Below, piece by piece: positions 25,316-33,690 of a DNA stretch of 64,000 nt (position 1 is the stretch's first letter; each line of letters begins with the position of its first letter). Location of the stretch: positions 1-64,000 of the forward strand of contig CAZICW010000002.1 of the NCBI GenBank assembly GCA_964537995.1, written 5' to 3'. Origin of the DNA: JAFLUQ01 sp964537995 (GTDB lineage: Bacteria; Bacillota; Clostridia; UMGS1883). The notes under the pieces are model-generated. The model did no database searches. It saw nothing but the letters and a program-made list of their open reading frames with translations, and was not told the origin of the DNA. The position numbers and the translations under genes were made by a program.

Positions 25316-26011
25316 TTATTTTGTCTTTTTTGCGGGAACAAGCAGGCTTATGTTCAGATTTCCGTTCTTGCAGCGAAGCTCGTCGAGAAACTCCTTTTCG
25401 CTCTTTCCCTTTTTTAATTCGATTTCATACACGCACTCAAACAGCGTTCCCAAATCCACCGACGAAACCTTTTTAAGCGAATAAAAATCGCAGTATTTTT
25501 CAAACACGGGGTCAAAAACGCCCTCGTAGTTCATGTTTTCGGCAATTGCAATCTTCAGTGTTTTACAGCCCTTCGGCGCAAAGGCGTTCAGCTTTGCCAT
25601 GGCAATTATCAGAACAAACATAATCACGATTGCCGCAAGCGCGTAGCTATAGGCTCCGATTCCGTAGCAAAGTCCCGTTGCGACTGAAAAAAGTATGAAC
25701 GCCATATCGCGCGGGCTTCCCATCATTGTGCGGAAACGGATTATCGCAAGCGTACCCGCGAATGAAAAGGCGCGCGCAACATTGCTGCCTATTGCCGCGA
25801 CGACAATTGAAATAAGCACACAAAGCATAACAAGCGTCAGCGCGAAGTCCTGAGAATAATCGCTGCCGTGATAGGTGTATTTATAGACCGTGGCAATCAG
25901 AAGCCCCGTAACCGCGGCAAGCACAACAATTACCGCAATCTCCGTAAGCGTCACCGTCGCTCCCGACGCCGCGCCCCCGTTTGTTATAATATCAACAATA
26001 TTACTCAGCAT
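25316..26011 (-). CDS. DUF4956 membrane protein (partner of VTC protein)
   Basis: A 231-residue protein with four likely membrane helices in the first 140 residues (25-45, 58-80, 105-140) and a soluble C-terminal domain. The motif FSFAGTLAIIRFRTMMGSPRDM between helices is typical of DUF4956. The gene overlaps the VTC-domain gene by 11 bases, meaning the two are translationally coupled. DUF4956 and VTC genes are commonly paired in Firmicutes; a complex in which the membrane protein handles polyphosphate made by the VTC protein is plausible but not shown. No CotH kinase gene, another frequent partner, is in the window. Confidence 0.85.
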   Translation of the reverse strand: MLSNIVDIITNGGAASGATVTLTEIAVIVVLAAVTGLLIATVYKYTYHGSDYSQDFALTLVMLCVLISIVVAAIGSNVARAFSFAGTLAIIRFRTMMGSPRDMAFILFSVATGLCYGIGAYSYALAAIVIMFVLIIAMAKLNAFAPKGCKTLKIAIAENMNYEGVFDPVFEKYCDFYSLKKVSSVDLGTLFECVYEIELKKGKSEKEFLDELRCKNGNLNISLLVPAKKTK

Positions 26012-26765
26012 TTTTCATCAATCCTTCCGCCGACGGCAAGTTCACCGTGCGGTTGTTTTTTATATATTTTTTGTATTCGGTTCCGTACTTTGAAAATCGT
26101 ATTCTTCGTATGCCGTTTTCGCTCAGCATTTGCGCCACCCACAGCGGCACGCTGCGCCTCACCTTGACCTCCATTATGTATACTTCCCCGTCAAGCAGCG
26201 GCTCTCCCCCGCTTCCGAGCCGCAAATCAAGGTCGTTCCTTCTTGTGCGTATGTTTTTGTCAAAGGTTATGCGCAAATCCTCCTCGCCCTCAAGCGAGCC
26301 GGAATACGCCCTTCTGTCATAGCTTACGACCGTCTTTGGCAAAAGCTGTATTTCGCGCCCGATATTATACAGCTCCCTTGTGACCTGCATATTCATGAAG
26401 GACTGCCGCTTCGGGAAGTTTCCCTCCATCAGCATGGGATTTACATCGTCGATATAAATAGACGTTCTTCGCTTGCTTGTAAGGCCCTTGTACTTTTTCT
26501 TGATTTCAAGGAACGCCGTTTGCAGCGAAGGGTCGTATGTGCGCAGCCTTATTTTATACCTGTACGCTCCGTCACGGGCAAGGGCTGTCGAGGCAAGCCT
26601 GTCGGTCGGAGTATCATAATAAATGTTCGAAATGGTATAAAGGCTTCCTTCACGGCTGTAAGCATCGGGGGTCATTTTCCGTTCGATTTCGTCTATGACC
26701 GACGCATATTGCTTTCCGTCAAGGGCAAATTTAAGCTCATATCTTGAAAAAACCTCTATTGCCAT
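26001..26765 (-). CDS. VTC-domain polyphosphate polymerase
   Basis: A 254-residue soluble protein that matches the tunnel-fold VTC domain, which in yeast Vtc4 makes polyphosphate from ATP. Seen in order: FSRYELKFAL at the N-terminus, NIYYDTP, YRYKIRLRTYD, FLEIKKKYKG with its basic residues, VSYDRRAY, LRITFDKNIRTRRND and YIMEVKV with the metal-binding Glu, then RFSKYGTEYKKY. These are the alternating basic/acidic strands that line the tunnel. Start at 26765 has a GGAGG site. A weak promoter (TTAACT/TAATAT) may precede it. Its only tight neighbour is the DUF4956 gene. Confidence 0.88.
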   Translation of the reverse strand: MAIEVFSRYELKFALDGKQYASVIDEIERKMTPDAYSREGSLYTISNIYYDTPTDRLASTALARDGAYRYKIRLRTYDPSLQTAFLEIKKKYKGLTSKRRTSIYIDDVNPMLMEGNFPKRQSFMNMQVTRELYNIGREIQLLPKTVVSYDRRAYSGSLEGEEDLRITFDKNIRTRRNDLDLRLGSGGEPLLDGEVYIMEVKVRRSVPLWVAQMLSENGIRRIRFSKYGTEYKKYIKNNRTVNLPSAEGLMKNAE

Positions 26766-26853
26766 ACCTCCGCCTCCTTTGTCCGATCAGCGTTATCTTA
26801 ATACACCAATATTAAATTTATGTTAAGGGTAAGTTAACTTTTTTAATTTAAAA

Positions 26854-27432
26854 TCAACCGATAATCAGCTCCAGCAACGGATTATTGTTATAAATCAGCG
26901 AAGCGACAAGGCTTCCGTCGAGCTGCCCGGCTATGCTCAGCGTACCGAACGCCTCCAGCGCTCCCATCGCCGCAAAAACAATCAGCTCAAAGAGCAGTCC
27001 GATCACAAAGCCCATAATCCCTCCCGCAAGGCTGTTTGCCTGATGAATCACGGGCAAGCTGTTCGCGGCGCCGATTATCATCGAAACGAGAAAAATTACC
27101 AGACGCACAATTATTACCACAGACAAAAAGCTGACAAGCGTGACGGCGGCGGACGCAAGCACGCCGTAGACGTCGTCGGACGAAACAAACGGCAAATCCT
27201 GCATAACGCCGGGCAATTTTTCAATCACGGCGTTTTTTTCCATTTTCAGCGCCAATCCTTCGGCTATTTTCATTTTCACAAGGAAGCTGTTCAAGGGGCG
27301 GTACAAAAAACAGCCCGCGACAAGAGAAAGCGCATAGCTCACGGCGCTGAACGCCATTTTAGCCAGTCCCCGCTTTGTTCCCCAAAATATGAACGCCAAC
27401 AGAACCGCAAGTGTAATTATGTCGGCAAGCAT
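26854..27432 (-). CDS. CvpA-family membrane protein
   Basis: A 192-residue protein with four hydrophobic segments (1-20, 28-48, 90-125, 135-165), the usual CvpA/colicin-V-production fold. The N-terminal stretch LAFIFWGTKRGLAKMAFSAV resembles the family start (FxGxxRGxxxxxxxL). Function of the family in Firmicutes is uncertain (envelope integrity, bile or stress tolerance have been suggested). It follows the DUF5711 gene by 19 bases and is probably the last gene of the operon that starts at the rRNA methyltransferase. Confidence 0.85.
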   Translation of the reverse strand: MLADIITLAVLLAFIFWGTKRGLAKMAFSAVSYALSLVAGCFLYRPLNSFLVKMKIAEGLALKMEKNAVIEKLPGVMQDLPFVSSDDVYGVLASAAVTLVSFLSVVIIVRLVIFLVSMIIGAANSLPVIHQANSLAGGIMGFVIGLLFELIVFAAMGALEAFGTLSIAGQLDGSLVASLIYNNNPLLELIIG

Positions 27433-27451
27433 AAAATTTATCCCCCTTATG

Positions 27452-28579
27452 TCATTTTACTATATTTCCGGCGCTCGCGCCAAGCACGAAGGCGGTATTG
27501 CCGCTCTTGAACAGCGCCAATCCCCTGACGCTGAAATCGGATAAAAGCTCCTTTTGCAGGCCGCATTTTTCATCATATATGTAAATTCGCTTTCCGGCGG
27601 CAACGGCAAATTTATTTCCGTTTTTGCTCAGCCTTTCGCAAAGCCCGTCAAATTCGGCGGAGGCCGTGACCTCGCCGAGACGGTTCACAACCTCAATCAG
27701 AGTCGAATTGCCCATAAGACCGCTCGCGTCACTTTCGCAGCAGATAACCATCATATCCGCCGATTCAATGTCCGCTCCGAGAAGCGTTCTGCCGTCGTAT
27801 CCAAGCTCCCAGCGGCAGCTTCCGTCGGAATTGTAAAGCGCGAGCCGTTCGCTTCCGAGAGCGGAAACGGTGTAGTCGCGGTTGATTTTCACATTAAAGT
27901 ATATCTCATCGGTTTGCGTTCCCGACGCGAACAGCTCTCCGCTGTCCAGCCGAACAATACTGAGTTCGCCGAGCAGCTCGTCGGAGGAGTTGCCGACCGA
28001 GGAAATCACCATGCGGGAATTGTCGTCGCAAAGATCCATATCAACAAATTCGCCGCTGTTCATATTCCAGACGTAGAGAGCTTCCCCTTCGGCGTTATAT
28101 ACCGTTATCCGCGTGCCGCCGCCCATAACCTCGCCGGCAATCAGCACATAGCCGTTCCGATTGACCCTTCCGGCGATTATGGAGGCTTCGCTGCTGCCCG
28201 TATAAACCGGCTTTGTTTCTGAGTAAAGCGTAAAATCGCGGCCGTCCTTGTCATAGACAAGTATGTAATCGCCGCTGACATCCGCCGCCGGAGAAGAAAC
28301 GCTTATGTCCGCCGCTTTGCCGTTGCCGTTTTCATCCATAAGCATGAGAGTGTTCGTTGTGACAAGTAGCGCCTTTTTTCCGTATGGCAGCGCCGTGCCG
28401 CCGGCATAGCCCTCAATGCTGCGGCTCTCCTTTTTATTCGCGCCCGCGTCCATAATGTTGATGATTTCTCCGCCCAAAACCCTGTCGCGGTTTTGGTAGG
28501 CAATGACAAAAATCAGCACAATCAAAAGCGCGGCGGCGACAATGCCTTTTAAGACCGACCCTTTTTTTATCTTTTTCAT
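27452..28579 (-). CDS. DUF5711 membrane-anchored beta-propeller protein
   Basis: A 375-residue protein with a basic N-terminus (MKKIKKGS), one membrane helix (about 11-28) and a large extracytoplasmic domain. The domain contains repeated short beta blades such as GDYILVYDKDGRDFTLY, YNAEGEALYVWNM and KRIYIYDEKCGLQKEL, spaced by about 40 residues, the WD/propeller-like look of DUF5711. Function unknown. Start codon lies 1 base after the truA stop, implying coupling. Occurrence with CvpA suggests a shared envelope role, by context only. Confidence 0.82.
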   Translation of the reverse strand: MKKIKKGSVLKGIVAAALLIVLIFVIAYQNRDRVLGGEIINIMDAGANKKESRSIEGYAGGTALPYGKKALLVTTNTLMLMDENGNGKAADISVSSPAADVSGDYILVYDKDGRDFTLYSETKPVYTGSSEASIIAGRVNRNGYVLIAGEVMGGGTRITVYNAEGEALYVWNMNSGEFVDMDLCDDNSRMVISSVGNSSDELLGELSIVRLDSGELFASGTQTDEIYFNVKINRDYTVSALGSERLALYNSDGSCRWELGYDGRTLLGADIESADMMVICCESDASGLMGNSTLIEVVNRLGEVTASAEFDGLCERLSKNGNKFAVAAGKRIYIYDEKCGLQKELLSDFSVRGLALFKSGNTAFVLGASAGNIVK

Positions 28580-28580
28580 C

Positions 28581-29312
28581 TCAGTATTCCACCTTTACAA
28601 GGCTGAGCCCCTGCGGGGGCGCGGTTATTCCCATCTTACGCCTGTCGCCCGCGGCGAACAAACCTTCAAGCTCGTCGTTTTTAAGCTTTCCGTTACCTAT
28701 ATATACCAATGTGCCGACAATTATTCTCACCATATTGTATAAAAATCCGTCCGCCGCCGCCGTTACGGTTATCAGCTTCCCGTCCCTTTCAAGCTTCAGC
28801 TCGGAAAGGTTGCGAACGGTGTTTTTGACCTTACTGCCCGCCGCCATGAAGCATCTGAAATCCCTTTTCCCCCGTATAATCTCACAGGCGCGCGACATTT
28901 CGTCAAAATCAAGGGCAATCGGATAATGCCACGCGTAATTTCTCAGGAACGGATCCGCGTGGACGGAATTGAGTATGCGGTATTCGTATGTCTTTTTCAC
29001 AGTGTCGAAGCGCGCGTTGAAGGCGTCGTCCGCAATTTCGCAGCCGACGGCGCGTATGTCCGGCGGCAAAGCCGTGTTCAGCACGAACGGGATTTTATCC
29101 GCAGGTATGGTTGTTGAGCCGAAAAAGCTGCACACATACATTTTCGCGTGAACTCCCGCATCGGTTCTTGAGCAGCCGACAACGGCGGTTTCCGTTCCGA
29201 GCATAGCCGAAATTTTGTTTTCCGCGACCTCCTGCACGGTTATACCGTTTTGCTGGCGCTGCCAACCGTGATATGCCGTACCGTCGTACATCAGAGTGAG
29301 TTTATATTTCAT
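28581..29312 (-). CDS. truA: tRNA pseudouridine(38-40) synthase TruA
   Basis: Isomerises uridines 38-40 of tRNA anticodon stems to pseudouridine. The catalytic aspartate is Asp51 in GCSRTDAGVHAKM, and DGTAYHGWQRQ at 10-20 and the C-terminal GDRRKMGITAPPQGLSLVKVEY are family hallmarks. At 243 residues it is of normal length. It follows ecfT, an arrangement widespread in Firmicutes. Confidence 0.96.
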   Translation of the reverse strand: MKYKLTLMYDGTAYHGWQRQQNGITVQEVAENKISAMLGTETAVVGCSRTDAGVHAKMYVCSFFGSTTIPADKIPFVLNTALPPDIRAVGCEIADDAFNARFDTVKKTYEYRILNSVHADPFLRNYAWHYPIALDFDEMSRACEIIRGKRDFRCFMAAGSKVKNTVRNLSELKLERDGKLITVTAAADGFLYNMVRIIVGTLVYIGNGKLKNDELEGLFAAGDRRKMGITAPPQGLSLVKVEY

Positions 29313-29357
29313 AAAAGTCTCCGTTCCGTCAGGACTGCCGTAAAAGCAGCCTTCGCG

Positions 29358-30161
29358 TTATTTCCAAATCTTTATCGCCGTTATCGCCGCCAGAAGCGCT
29401 ATGGCGCACAGCAGAGCGAAAAAATCCGGTCTTGAGAATTTAAAGCGGCGCAGCGATGTACGGTTTTTCCCTCCTTGATAGCAGCGGCATTCCATTGCCA
29501 CGGCAAGCTCCTCGGCGCGGCGGAACGCGCTTATGAACAGCGGCACGAGAACCGGAACCATTGCCCTGACCTTTCTTATGAGGTTTCCGCTCTCAAAATC
29601 GGCTCCGCGAGAGGTCTGCGCCTTGATTATTTTGTCGGTTTCCTCCATGAGCGTGGGAATAAAGCGCAAAGCTATGCTCATCATCATCGCAATTTCATGC
29701 GACGGGACGCCGATTTTCGTCAGCGGCGACAGCAGTCTCTCCAATCCGCCCGTAAGCGCGATCGGCGAGGTTGTCAGCGTCAAAAGCGAGCTTCCCATTA
29801 TCAGCATAACAAGTCTGACCGCCATTTTTGCGGCTGTAATAACGCCCTGATCGGTTATTTTCAGTATCCCCCACCGCCATATCACATTTCCGAGCGGCGA
29901 CATGAACAAATTCAGCAGCACCGTTATCAGCATGAGCAAGGCTATCGGCTTCAGTCCGCGCGTTATAAAGCTTAACGGCACGCGGGAAATTTTTATCGCA
30001 ATTGCCGTAAACAAGGCAATAACCGCATATTCCCAAACGGAATTTGCCACGAAAAGAACTGTCATATAGAATACGACCCAGAGAATTTTCGTTCTCGGAT
30101 CCATTTTGTGTATCGGTGAAGGGGCGTCGTAATACTGACCGAGAGTAATGTCTCTAAGCAT
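29358..30161 (-). CDS. ecfT: Energy-coupling factor transporter transmembrane protein EcfT
   Basis: The membrane coupling subunit of a group-II ECF vitamin importer. It has several hydrophobic helices in the first 130 residues and the two cytoplasmic coupling-helix motifs that grip the ATPases: QTSRGADF and MECRCYQGG (ARG-type motifs). The start at 30161 (MLRDITLGQYY) is chosen because GGGAGG lies 8 bases upstream; the longer frame from 30194 adds 11 unsupported residues. It overlaps ecfA2 by 8 bases. No substrate-binding EcfS gene is in this operon, so the module is expected to be shared with S components elsewhere. Confidence 0.95.
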   Translation of the reverse strand: MLRDITLGQYYDAPSPIHKMDPRTKILWVVFYMTVLFVANSVWEYAVIALFTAIAIKISRVPLSFITRGLKPIALLMLITVLLNLFMSPLGNVIWRWGILKITDQGVITAAKMAVRLVMLIMGSSLLTLTTSPIALTGGLERLLSPLTKIGVPSHEIAMMMSIALRFIPTLMEETDKIIKAQTSRGADFESGNLIRKVRAMVPVLVPLFISAFRRAEELAVAMECRCYQGGKNRTSLRRFKFSRPDFFALLCAIALLAAITAIKIWK

Positions 30162-31017
30162 CTTTCCCGCCTCCCAACAGCTTTGCAATCGCATCGGCGG
30201 CGGCTTCGACGGTGAAAATGTTCCTGTCGAGAGGAAGCCCCTCCGCTATAAGTCCGTCCACTATACGGGAAATCTGAGGAGTATTCAGTCCCATGCTCCG
30301 CAGCTCGTCGCCGCGCGCGAAAACCTCCGCGACGCTGCCTTGCATACAAAGCGAACCCGCGTTCATTACCGCAACGGAGGAAACGGTTTTCGCTATATCC
30401 TCCATTGAATGAGAGACGAGGACTATCGTTTTGCACCAATCCTCATGCAGCTTTTTCAGCATTTCCAGCAGCTCGTCGCGCCCTTCGGGATCAAGGCCCG
30501 CCGTAGGCTCGTCCAAAATCAGAAGCTCGGGGCGCATTGCCACAACTCCGGCAATGGCCGCCCGACGCTTCTGTCCTCCCGAAAGCTCAAAGGGCGATTT
30601 TTCCAGCAGGCTGTCGCTCAGCCCTACTCTTCCCGCCGCTTCACGGACGCGTTCGTCTGTTTCGTCCGCGCTCAGTCCCAGATTCGTCGGCCCGAAAGCA
30701 ATATCCTTGTAAACGGTTTCCTCAAAAAGCTGATGCTCCGGATATTGAAACACAAGCCCCGTTTTGCGGCGAATTTCCCTTGCGGCGGTTTTATAGTCGG
30801 GAAAGGAACCCCCGTCTATCAGCAGCTCGCCCGAAAGCGGCGGCAGCAGTCCGGCTATAATCTGCACAAGGGTCGATTTTCCGCTGCCCGTATGTCCTAT
30901 AAGCCCTACGAAATCCCCGTCGCGGAGAGTAAAGCTTACGTCGTTAAGCGCAACTCTTGCCGAGGGCTCGTTTTTATTATAAGTATAGGTTATATTTTTA
31001 AGCTCGACCGAGGTCAT
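30154..31017 (-). CDS. ecfA2: ECF transporter ATPase EcfA2
   Basis: An ABC ATPase with Walker A GHTGSGKST, Q-loop VFQYPEHQLF, signature LSGGQKRRAAIAG, Walker B LLILDEPTAGLDP and H-loop VSHSMEDI. It pairs with EcfA1 to drive the ECF importer. The start at 31017 (MTSVELKNITYTY) is preferred over 31053: the typical ABC N-terminal strand begins there, and a GGAAGAAGGCGG site precedes it. It overlaps ecfA1 by 20 bases, consistent with coupled synthesis of the heterodimer. Confidence 0.95.
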   Translation of the reverse strand: MTSVELKNITYTYNKNEPSARVALNDVSFTLRDGDFVGLIGHTGSGKSTLVQIIAGLLPPLSGELLIDGGSFPDYKTAAREIRRKTGLVFQYPEHQLFEETVYKDIAFGPTNLGLSADETDERVREAAGRVGLSDSLLEKSPFELSGGQKRRAAIAGVVAMRPELLILDEPTAGLDPEGRDELLEMLKKLHEDWCKTIVLVSHSMEDIAKTVSSVAVMNAGSLCMQGSVAEVFARGDELRSMGLNTPQISRIVDGLIAEGLPLDRNIFTVEAAADAIAKLLGGGKDA

Positions 31018-31870
31018 TTTCCGCCTTCTTCCTGTTGTTGTAAAGCTCGGCAATCGCCTTTATGCAGGGCTTGGAGCGCAGTATTCCTCCGCCGATGTCA
31101 ATTCCTCGCTTTTTAAGTTCATACGCCAGCTCCGTTGCTTGAGGAACGTCAAGCCCGATTGCGCGAAGCTCCTCAACCCGAGGAAAAATATTCGCGGGAG
31201 TATCGTCCATTACGACCCTCCCCTTGTCCATGACTATGCATCGGTCGGTTTTGACGGCTTCGTCCATGTAATGAGTCACAAGTATGATTGTAATGCCCTT
31301 TTCCCTGTTCAGGCGGCGCACGGTTTCCATGACCTCATCGCGTCCTATCGGGTCAAGCATGGCCGTCGGCTCGTCAAGGACGATGCATTTCGGTTCCATG
31401 GCGAGAATGCCGGCTATCGCGACCCTCTGCTTCTGTCCGCCGCTCAAAAGGTGCGGCGCGTGACGGCGGTAGTCATACATACGCACTGTTTTAAGAGCTT
31501 CGTCAACTCTCCTGCGCAGTTCCTCATACGGTACGCCGAGATTTTCCGGCCCGAAAGCGACATCCTCCTCAACCACCGTTGCAACAATCTGGTTGTCGGG
31601 GTTTTGAAAAACCATGCCAACGTTTTTGCGAAGCTCAAAAACTGTTTCCTCGTTCGACGTATCTATGCCGAAAACCGTCACTCTTCCCTTGTCGGGGATA
31701 AGAATGGCGTTGAGCTGCTTGGCGAAGGTAGACTTTCCGCTCCCGTTGCGTCCGAGAACGGAAACAAATTCGCCGCTGTCTATTTCTATGTTCAGTTTAT
31801 CGAAAACCTCCGCGATTTCTCCTTCGCTCCGATAAGAAAATGAGAGATTCTCAGCCTTAATCGCCGTCAT
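30998..31870 (-). CDS. ecfA1: ECF transporter ATPase EcfA1
   Basis: The first of two ABC ATPases of the ECF module, 290 residues. Walker A GRNGSGKST, Q-loop VFQNPDNQIVATVVEEDVAF (the EcfA1-type sequence), signature LLSGGQKQRVAIAG, Walker B CIVLDEPTAMLDP and H-loop VTHYMDEA are intact. Its ATG overlaps the stop codon of the rRNA methyltransferase gene by 4 bases, tying this transporter into that operon. Confidence 0.96.
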   Translation of the reverse strand: MTAIKAENLSFSYRSEGEIAEVFDKLNIEIDSGEFVSVLGRNGSGKSTFAKQLNAILIPDKGRVTVFGIDTSNEETVFELRKNVGMVFQNPDNQIVATVVEEDVAFGPENLGVPYEELRRRVDEALKTVRMYDYRRHAPHLLSGGQKQRVAIAGILAMEPKCIVLDEPTAMLDPIGRDEVMETVRRLNREKGITIILVTHYMDEAVKTDRCIVMDKGRVVMDDTPANIFPRVEELRAIGLDVPQATELAYELKKRGIDIGGGILRSKPCIKAIAELYNNRKKAENDLGRA

Positions 31871-32742
31871 TTAACCGCACCTTTCCGATTTCTTTCCCAG
31901 CGCGCCGATGCTCCGCACGGAAGAACCAGCCCCGACGAGCTTATCGGAAGTCCGATTTCGTCCGCGCTTATTTCCCCCTTCGGCAAAGCGAGGGACATTA
32001 TGTTTTTCAGCACCGTCGGCTGAAGTCCCGTTGTGTAAGAATTGATAAGAAAAAACATCGGCTCGTCGCTTAAAAGAAGGGCGCAGCGTTCAACAAAGCT
32101 CCAAAGCCCATCCTCCAGCTTCCATACCTCTCCTCCCGGGCCACGCCCGTATGAGGGAGGATCCATTATAATTCCGTCGTATTTGTTTCCGCGGCGAATT
32201 TCCCTTTCGACCAGCTTCATACAGTCGTCCACGAGATAACGCACGTTTTTAAATTCAACTCCGCTGAGAGCGGCGTTTTCCTTTGCCCATGCCACCATGC
32301 CCTTGGCGGCGTCAACGTGCGTCACATGGGCTCCTTCCTTTGCGCACGCTACCGTCGCGCCGCCGGTATAAGCAAAAAGATTGAGAATTTCTCCGCCGCC
32401 GCGTTCGCGTATCTTTCCGCGCATCCAATCCCAGTTCGCGGCCTGTTCGGGGAAAAGTCCGGTATGCTTGAAGCCTGTCGGCTTAACATTGAATTTTAAA
32501 TCCGCGTAAGTTATTTCCCATTTTTCGGGCAGCTTGGTTTTATAGCTCCATGAGCCTCCGCCGCTTGAGCTGCGGCTGTATACCGCGTCCGCCTTATCCC
32601 ACCTGTGCGAAGCGCAGGGCTTCTTCCATATGACCTGGGGGTCGGGGCGGCGGAGAATTACACTTCCCCAGCGCTCAAGCTTGTCGCCGTCCGCCGCGTC
32701 AATACATTCATAATCCTTCCAGCAATCGGCAATCCAAGCCAT
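31867..32742 (-). CDS. Class I SAM-dependent rRNA methyltransferase (RlmI/RlmK-like)
   Basis: A 291-residue methyltransferase. The SAM-binding region has LNLFAYTGGATVACAKEGAHVTHVD (motif I and II region), and the catalytic/base-binding IIMDPPSYGRG is the D/NPPY-type motif IV; the FPEQAANWDW segment is typical of the RlmI/RlmK catalytic domain. It lacks the PUA domain of RlmI. It probably methylates 23S rRNA cytosine or guanine; the exact position cannot be told. The start at 32742 (MAWIADCW) has GGAAAGGA upstream; the ATG at 32766 adds unsupported residues. First gene of a seven-gene operon. Confidence 0.88.
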   Translation of the reverse strand: MAWIADCWKDYECIDAADGDKLERWGSVILRRPDPQVIWKKPCASHRWDKADAVYSRSSSGGGSWSYKTKLPEKWEITYADLKFNVKPTGFKHTGLFPEQAANWDWMRGKIRERGGGEILNLFAYTGGATVACAKEGAHVTHVDAAKGMVAWAKENAALSGVEFKNVRYLVDDCMKLVEREIRRGNKYDGIIMDPPSYGRGPGGEVWKLEDGLWSFVERCALLLSDEPMFFLINSYTTGLQPTVLKNIMSLALPKGEISADEIGLPISSSGLVLPCGASARWERNRKGAVK

Positions 32743-32798
32743 TAAAAACATCCTTTCCCGTAACAAAGAAATAACCCCAAGGCAAACCTTGTAGGGTT

Positions 32799-32827
32799 AT
32801 TTTAACATAGCCGCTTCAAAATGTCAA
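32799..32827 (-). promoter_or_regulatory. Promoter of the methyltransferase-ecf-truA-DUF5711-cvpA operon
   Basis: On the minus strand TTGACA (32822-32827), 17-base spacer, TAAAAT (32799-32804). Transcription would begin inside an imperfect inverted repeat (32768-32804), which may therefore be an operator rather than a terminator. Confidence 0.7.
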
Positions 32828-32940
32828 GAGCTTAAAGCAAAACGGGCGCTTAACCTTGCCGGGATAATTTAAATTAAGGGTAGAGATTTGTATAAAGGAT
32901 TTGCTGCACACTATTTTTGCGTTACGCAATACGAAAACAC

Positions 32941-32987
32941 ATACAAAAGCAAGCTTTTGAACGTCTGTTTTCGGCTTGCCTTTGTAT
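32941..32987. repeat. Intergenic hairpin repeat
   Basis: ATACAAAAGCAAGC and GCTTGCCTTTGTAT are inverted copies with one mismatch, 19 bases apart. No T-run follows. The surrounding 32830-33000 region holds no gene that I can support. Confidence 0.5.
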
Positions 32988-32999
32988 ATATTTCAAACA

Positions 33000-33029
33000 A
33001 TTCGGCGGGAAATTACTCTCCCGCCGAAT
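33000..33029 (-). terminator. Hairpin terminator after yccF
   Basis: ATTCGGCGGGA and TCCCGCCGAAT form a perfect 11-base stem with an 8-base loop, 36 bases past the yccF stop, followed on the minus strand by TGTTTG. Confidence 0.75.
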
Positions 33030-33065
33030 CGCAGTATGACAGATCTTCGATCCTCATAAAAATAT

Positions 33066-33425
33066 TTAATTTACGGTTGCTCCAAACGGCGCCAAAGCCA
33101 ATTTGGCGATTTTGAAAAATTGTCTGCCGAACGGGATTCCCACTATTGTTACGCACCAAACGCAGCCAAACAGCAGATTTTCCAACGCCATCGGGATTCC
33201 AAAGAAAATAATCCATATTATATTCGCAAGCACCGAAGGAACGCCTCCGCCGTATACTATTTCTTTGCCGAACGGCGCAAACGAAAGAGCCGCGAATTTA
33301 AAGCATTGTCTTCCGTAAGGAATACCTATTATTGTTATACACCATAAAAGTCCCGACAGGCACCAAGACAATCCGCTCAAGGCTCCGCCAAAGACAAACC
33401 ACAGCAAATTTCCCAAAAAGCTCAT
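33066..33425 (-). CDS. yccF: YccF-family inner membrane protein
   Basis: A 119-residue membrane protein made of two YccF repeats: NLLWFVFGGALSGLSWCLSG followed by TIIGIPYGRQCFKFAALSFAPFGK, and NIIWIIFFGIPMALENLLFG followed by TIVGIPFGRQFFKIAKLALAPFG. Each repeat has two hydrophobic stretches and a basic GRQxFK loop. Function is unknown. It starts 3 bases after the small membrane protein gene, so the two are coupled. Confidence 0.93.
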   Translation of the reverse strand: MSFLGNLLWFVFGGALSGLSWCLSGLLWCITIIGIPYGRQCFKFAALSFAPFGKEIVYGGGVPSVLANIIWIIFFGIPMALENLLFGCVWCVTIVGIPFGRQFFKIAKLALAPFGATVN

Positions 33426-33428
33426 GGT

Positions 33429-33638
33429 TTAATCTTCTTTTTCCTGTTTTTCTTGCTTGTTTCTTTTGCTTTTGGAAACAAGCTCCAAAACAACCATTAC
33501 GAAGATAAGAATAATCAATACCCATTCAACATAGTGCATCCACCGAGGAGCGGAGATATTTTCCATTATGACACGCCACACAACCTCAACAATAATAGCG
33601 ATTAGCGACAGCACATCCAATTTAGTCAGTTTCATCAC
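33429..33638 (-). CDS. Small membrane protein of unknown function
   Basis: A 69-residue protein with two hydrophobic segments (about 8-26 and 36-55) and a strongly charged C-terminal tail (SKSKRNKQEKQEKED). I do not recognise a family. It is real by context: an ACCCCTCC-complement ribosome site upstream, and 3-base spacing to yccF downstream. It lies 52 bases after the lipoprotein gene, in a probable three-gene unit. Confidence 0.7.
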   Translation of the reverse strand: MMKLTKLDVLSLIAIIVEVVWRVIMENISAPRWMHYVEWVLIILIFVMVVLELVSKSKRNKQEKQEKED

Positions 33639-33651
33639 GCAACCCCTCCAT

Positions 33652-33671
33652 ACTTAATTTGACTTAATTTG
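33652..33671. repeat. Ten-base tandem duplication between lipoprotein and small gene
   Basis: ACTTAATTTG occurs twice in direct succession. It lies in the short spacer downstream of the lipoprotein stop codon. Confidence 0.8.
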
Positions 33672-33690
33672 TCGATATATTTGCTCAAAC

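Noticed and set aside
32768..32804. Imperfect hairpin AATAACCC...GGGTTATT as a terminator
   Set aside because: It overlaps the -10 box and probable start of the minus-strand operon promoter, and lacks a T-run; I treat it as an operator-like repeat at most.
32888..33115. 75-codon open frame on the plus strand
   Set aside because: It overlaps the yccF terminator and the yccF end, and has no ribosome site or family resemblance.
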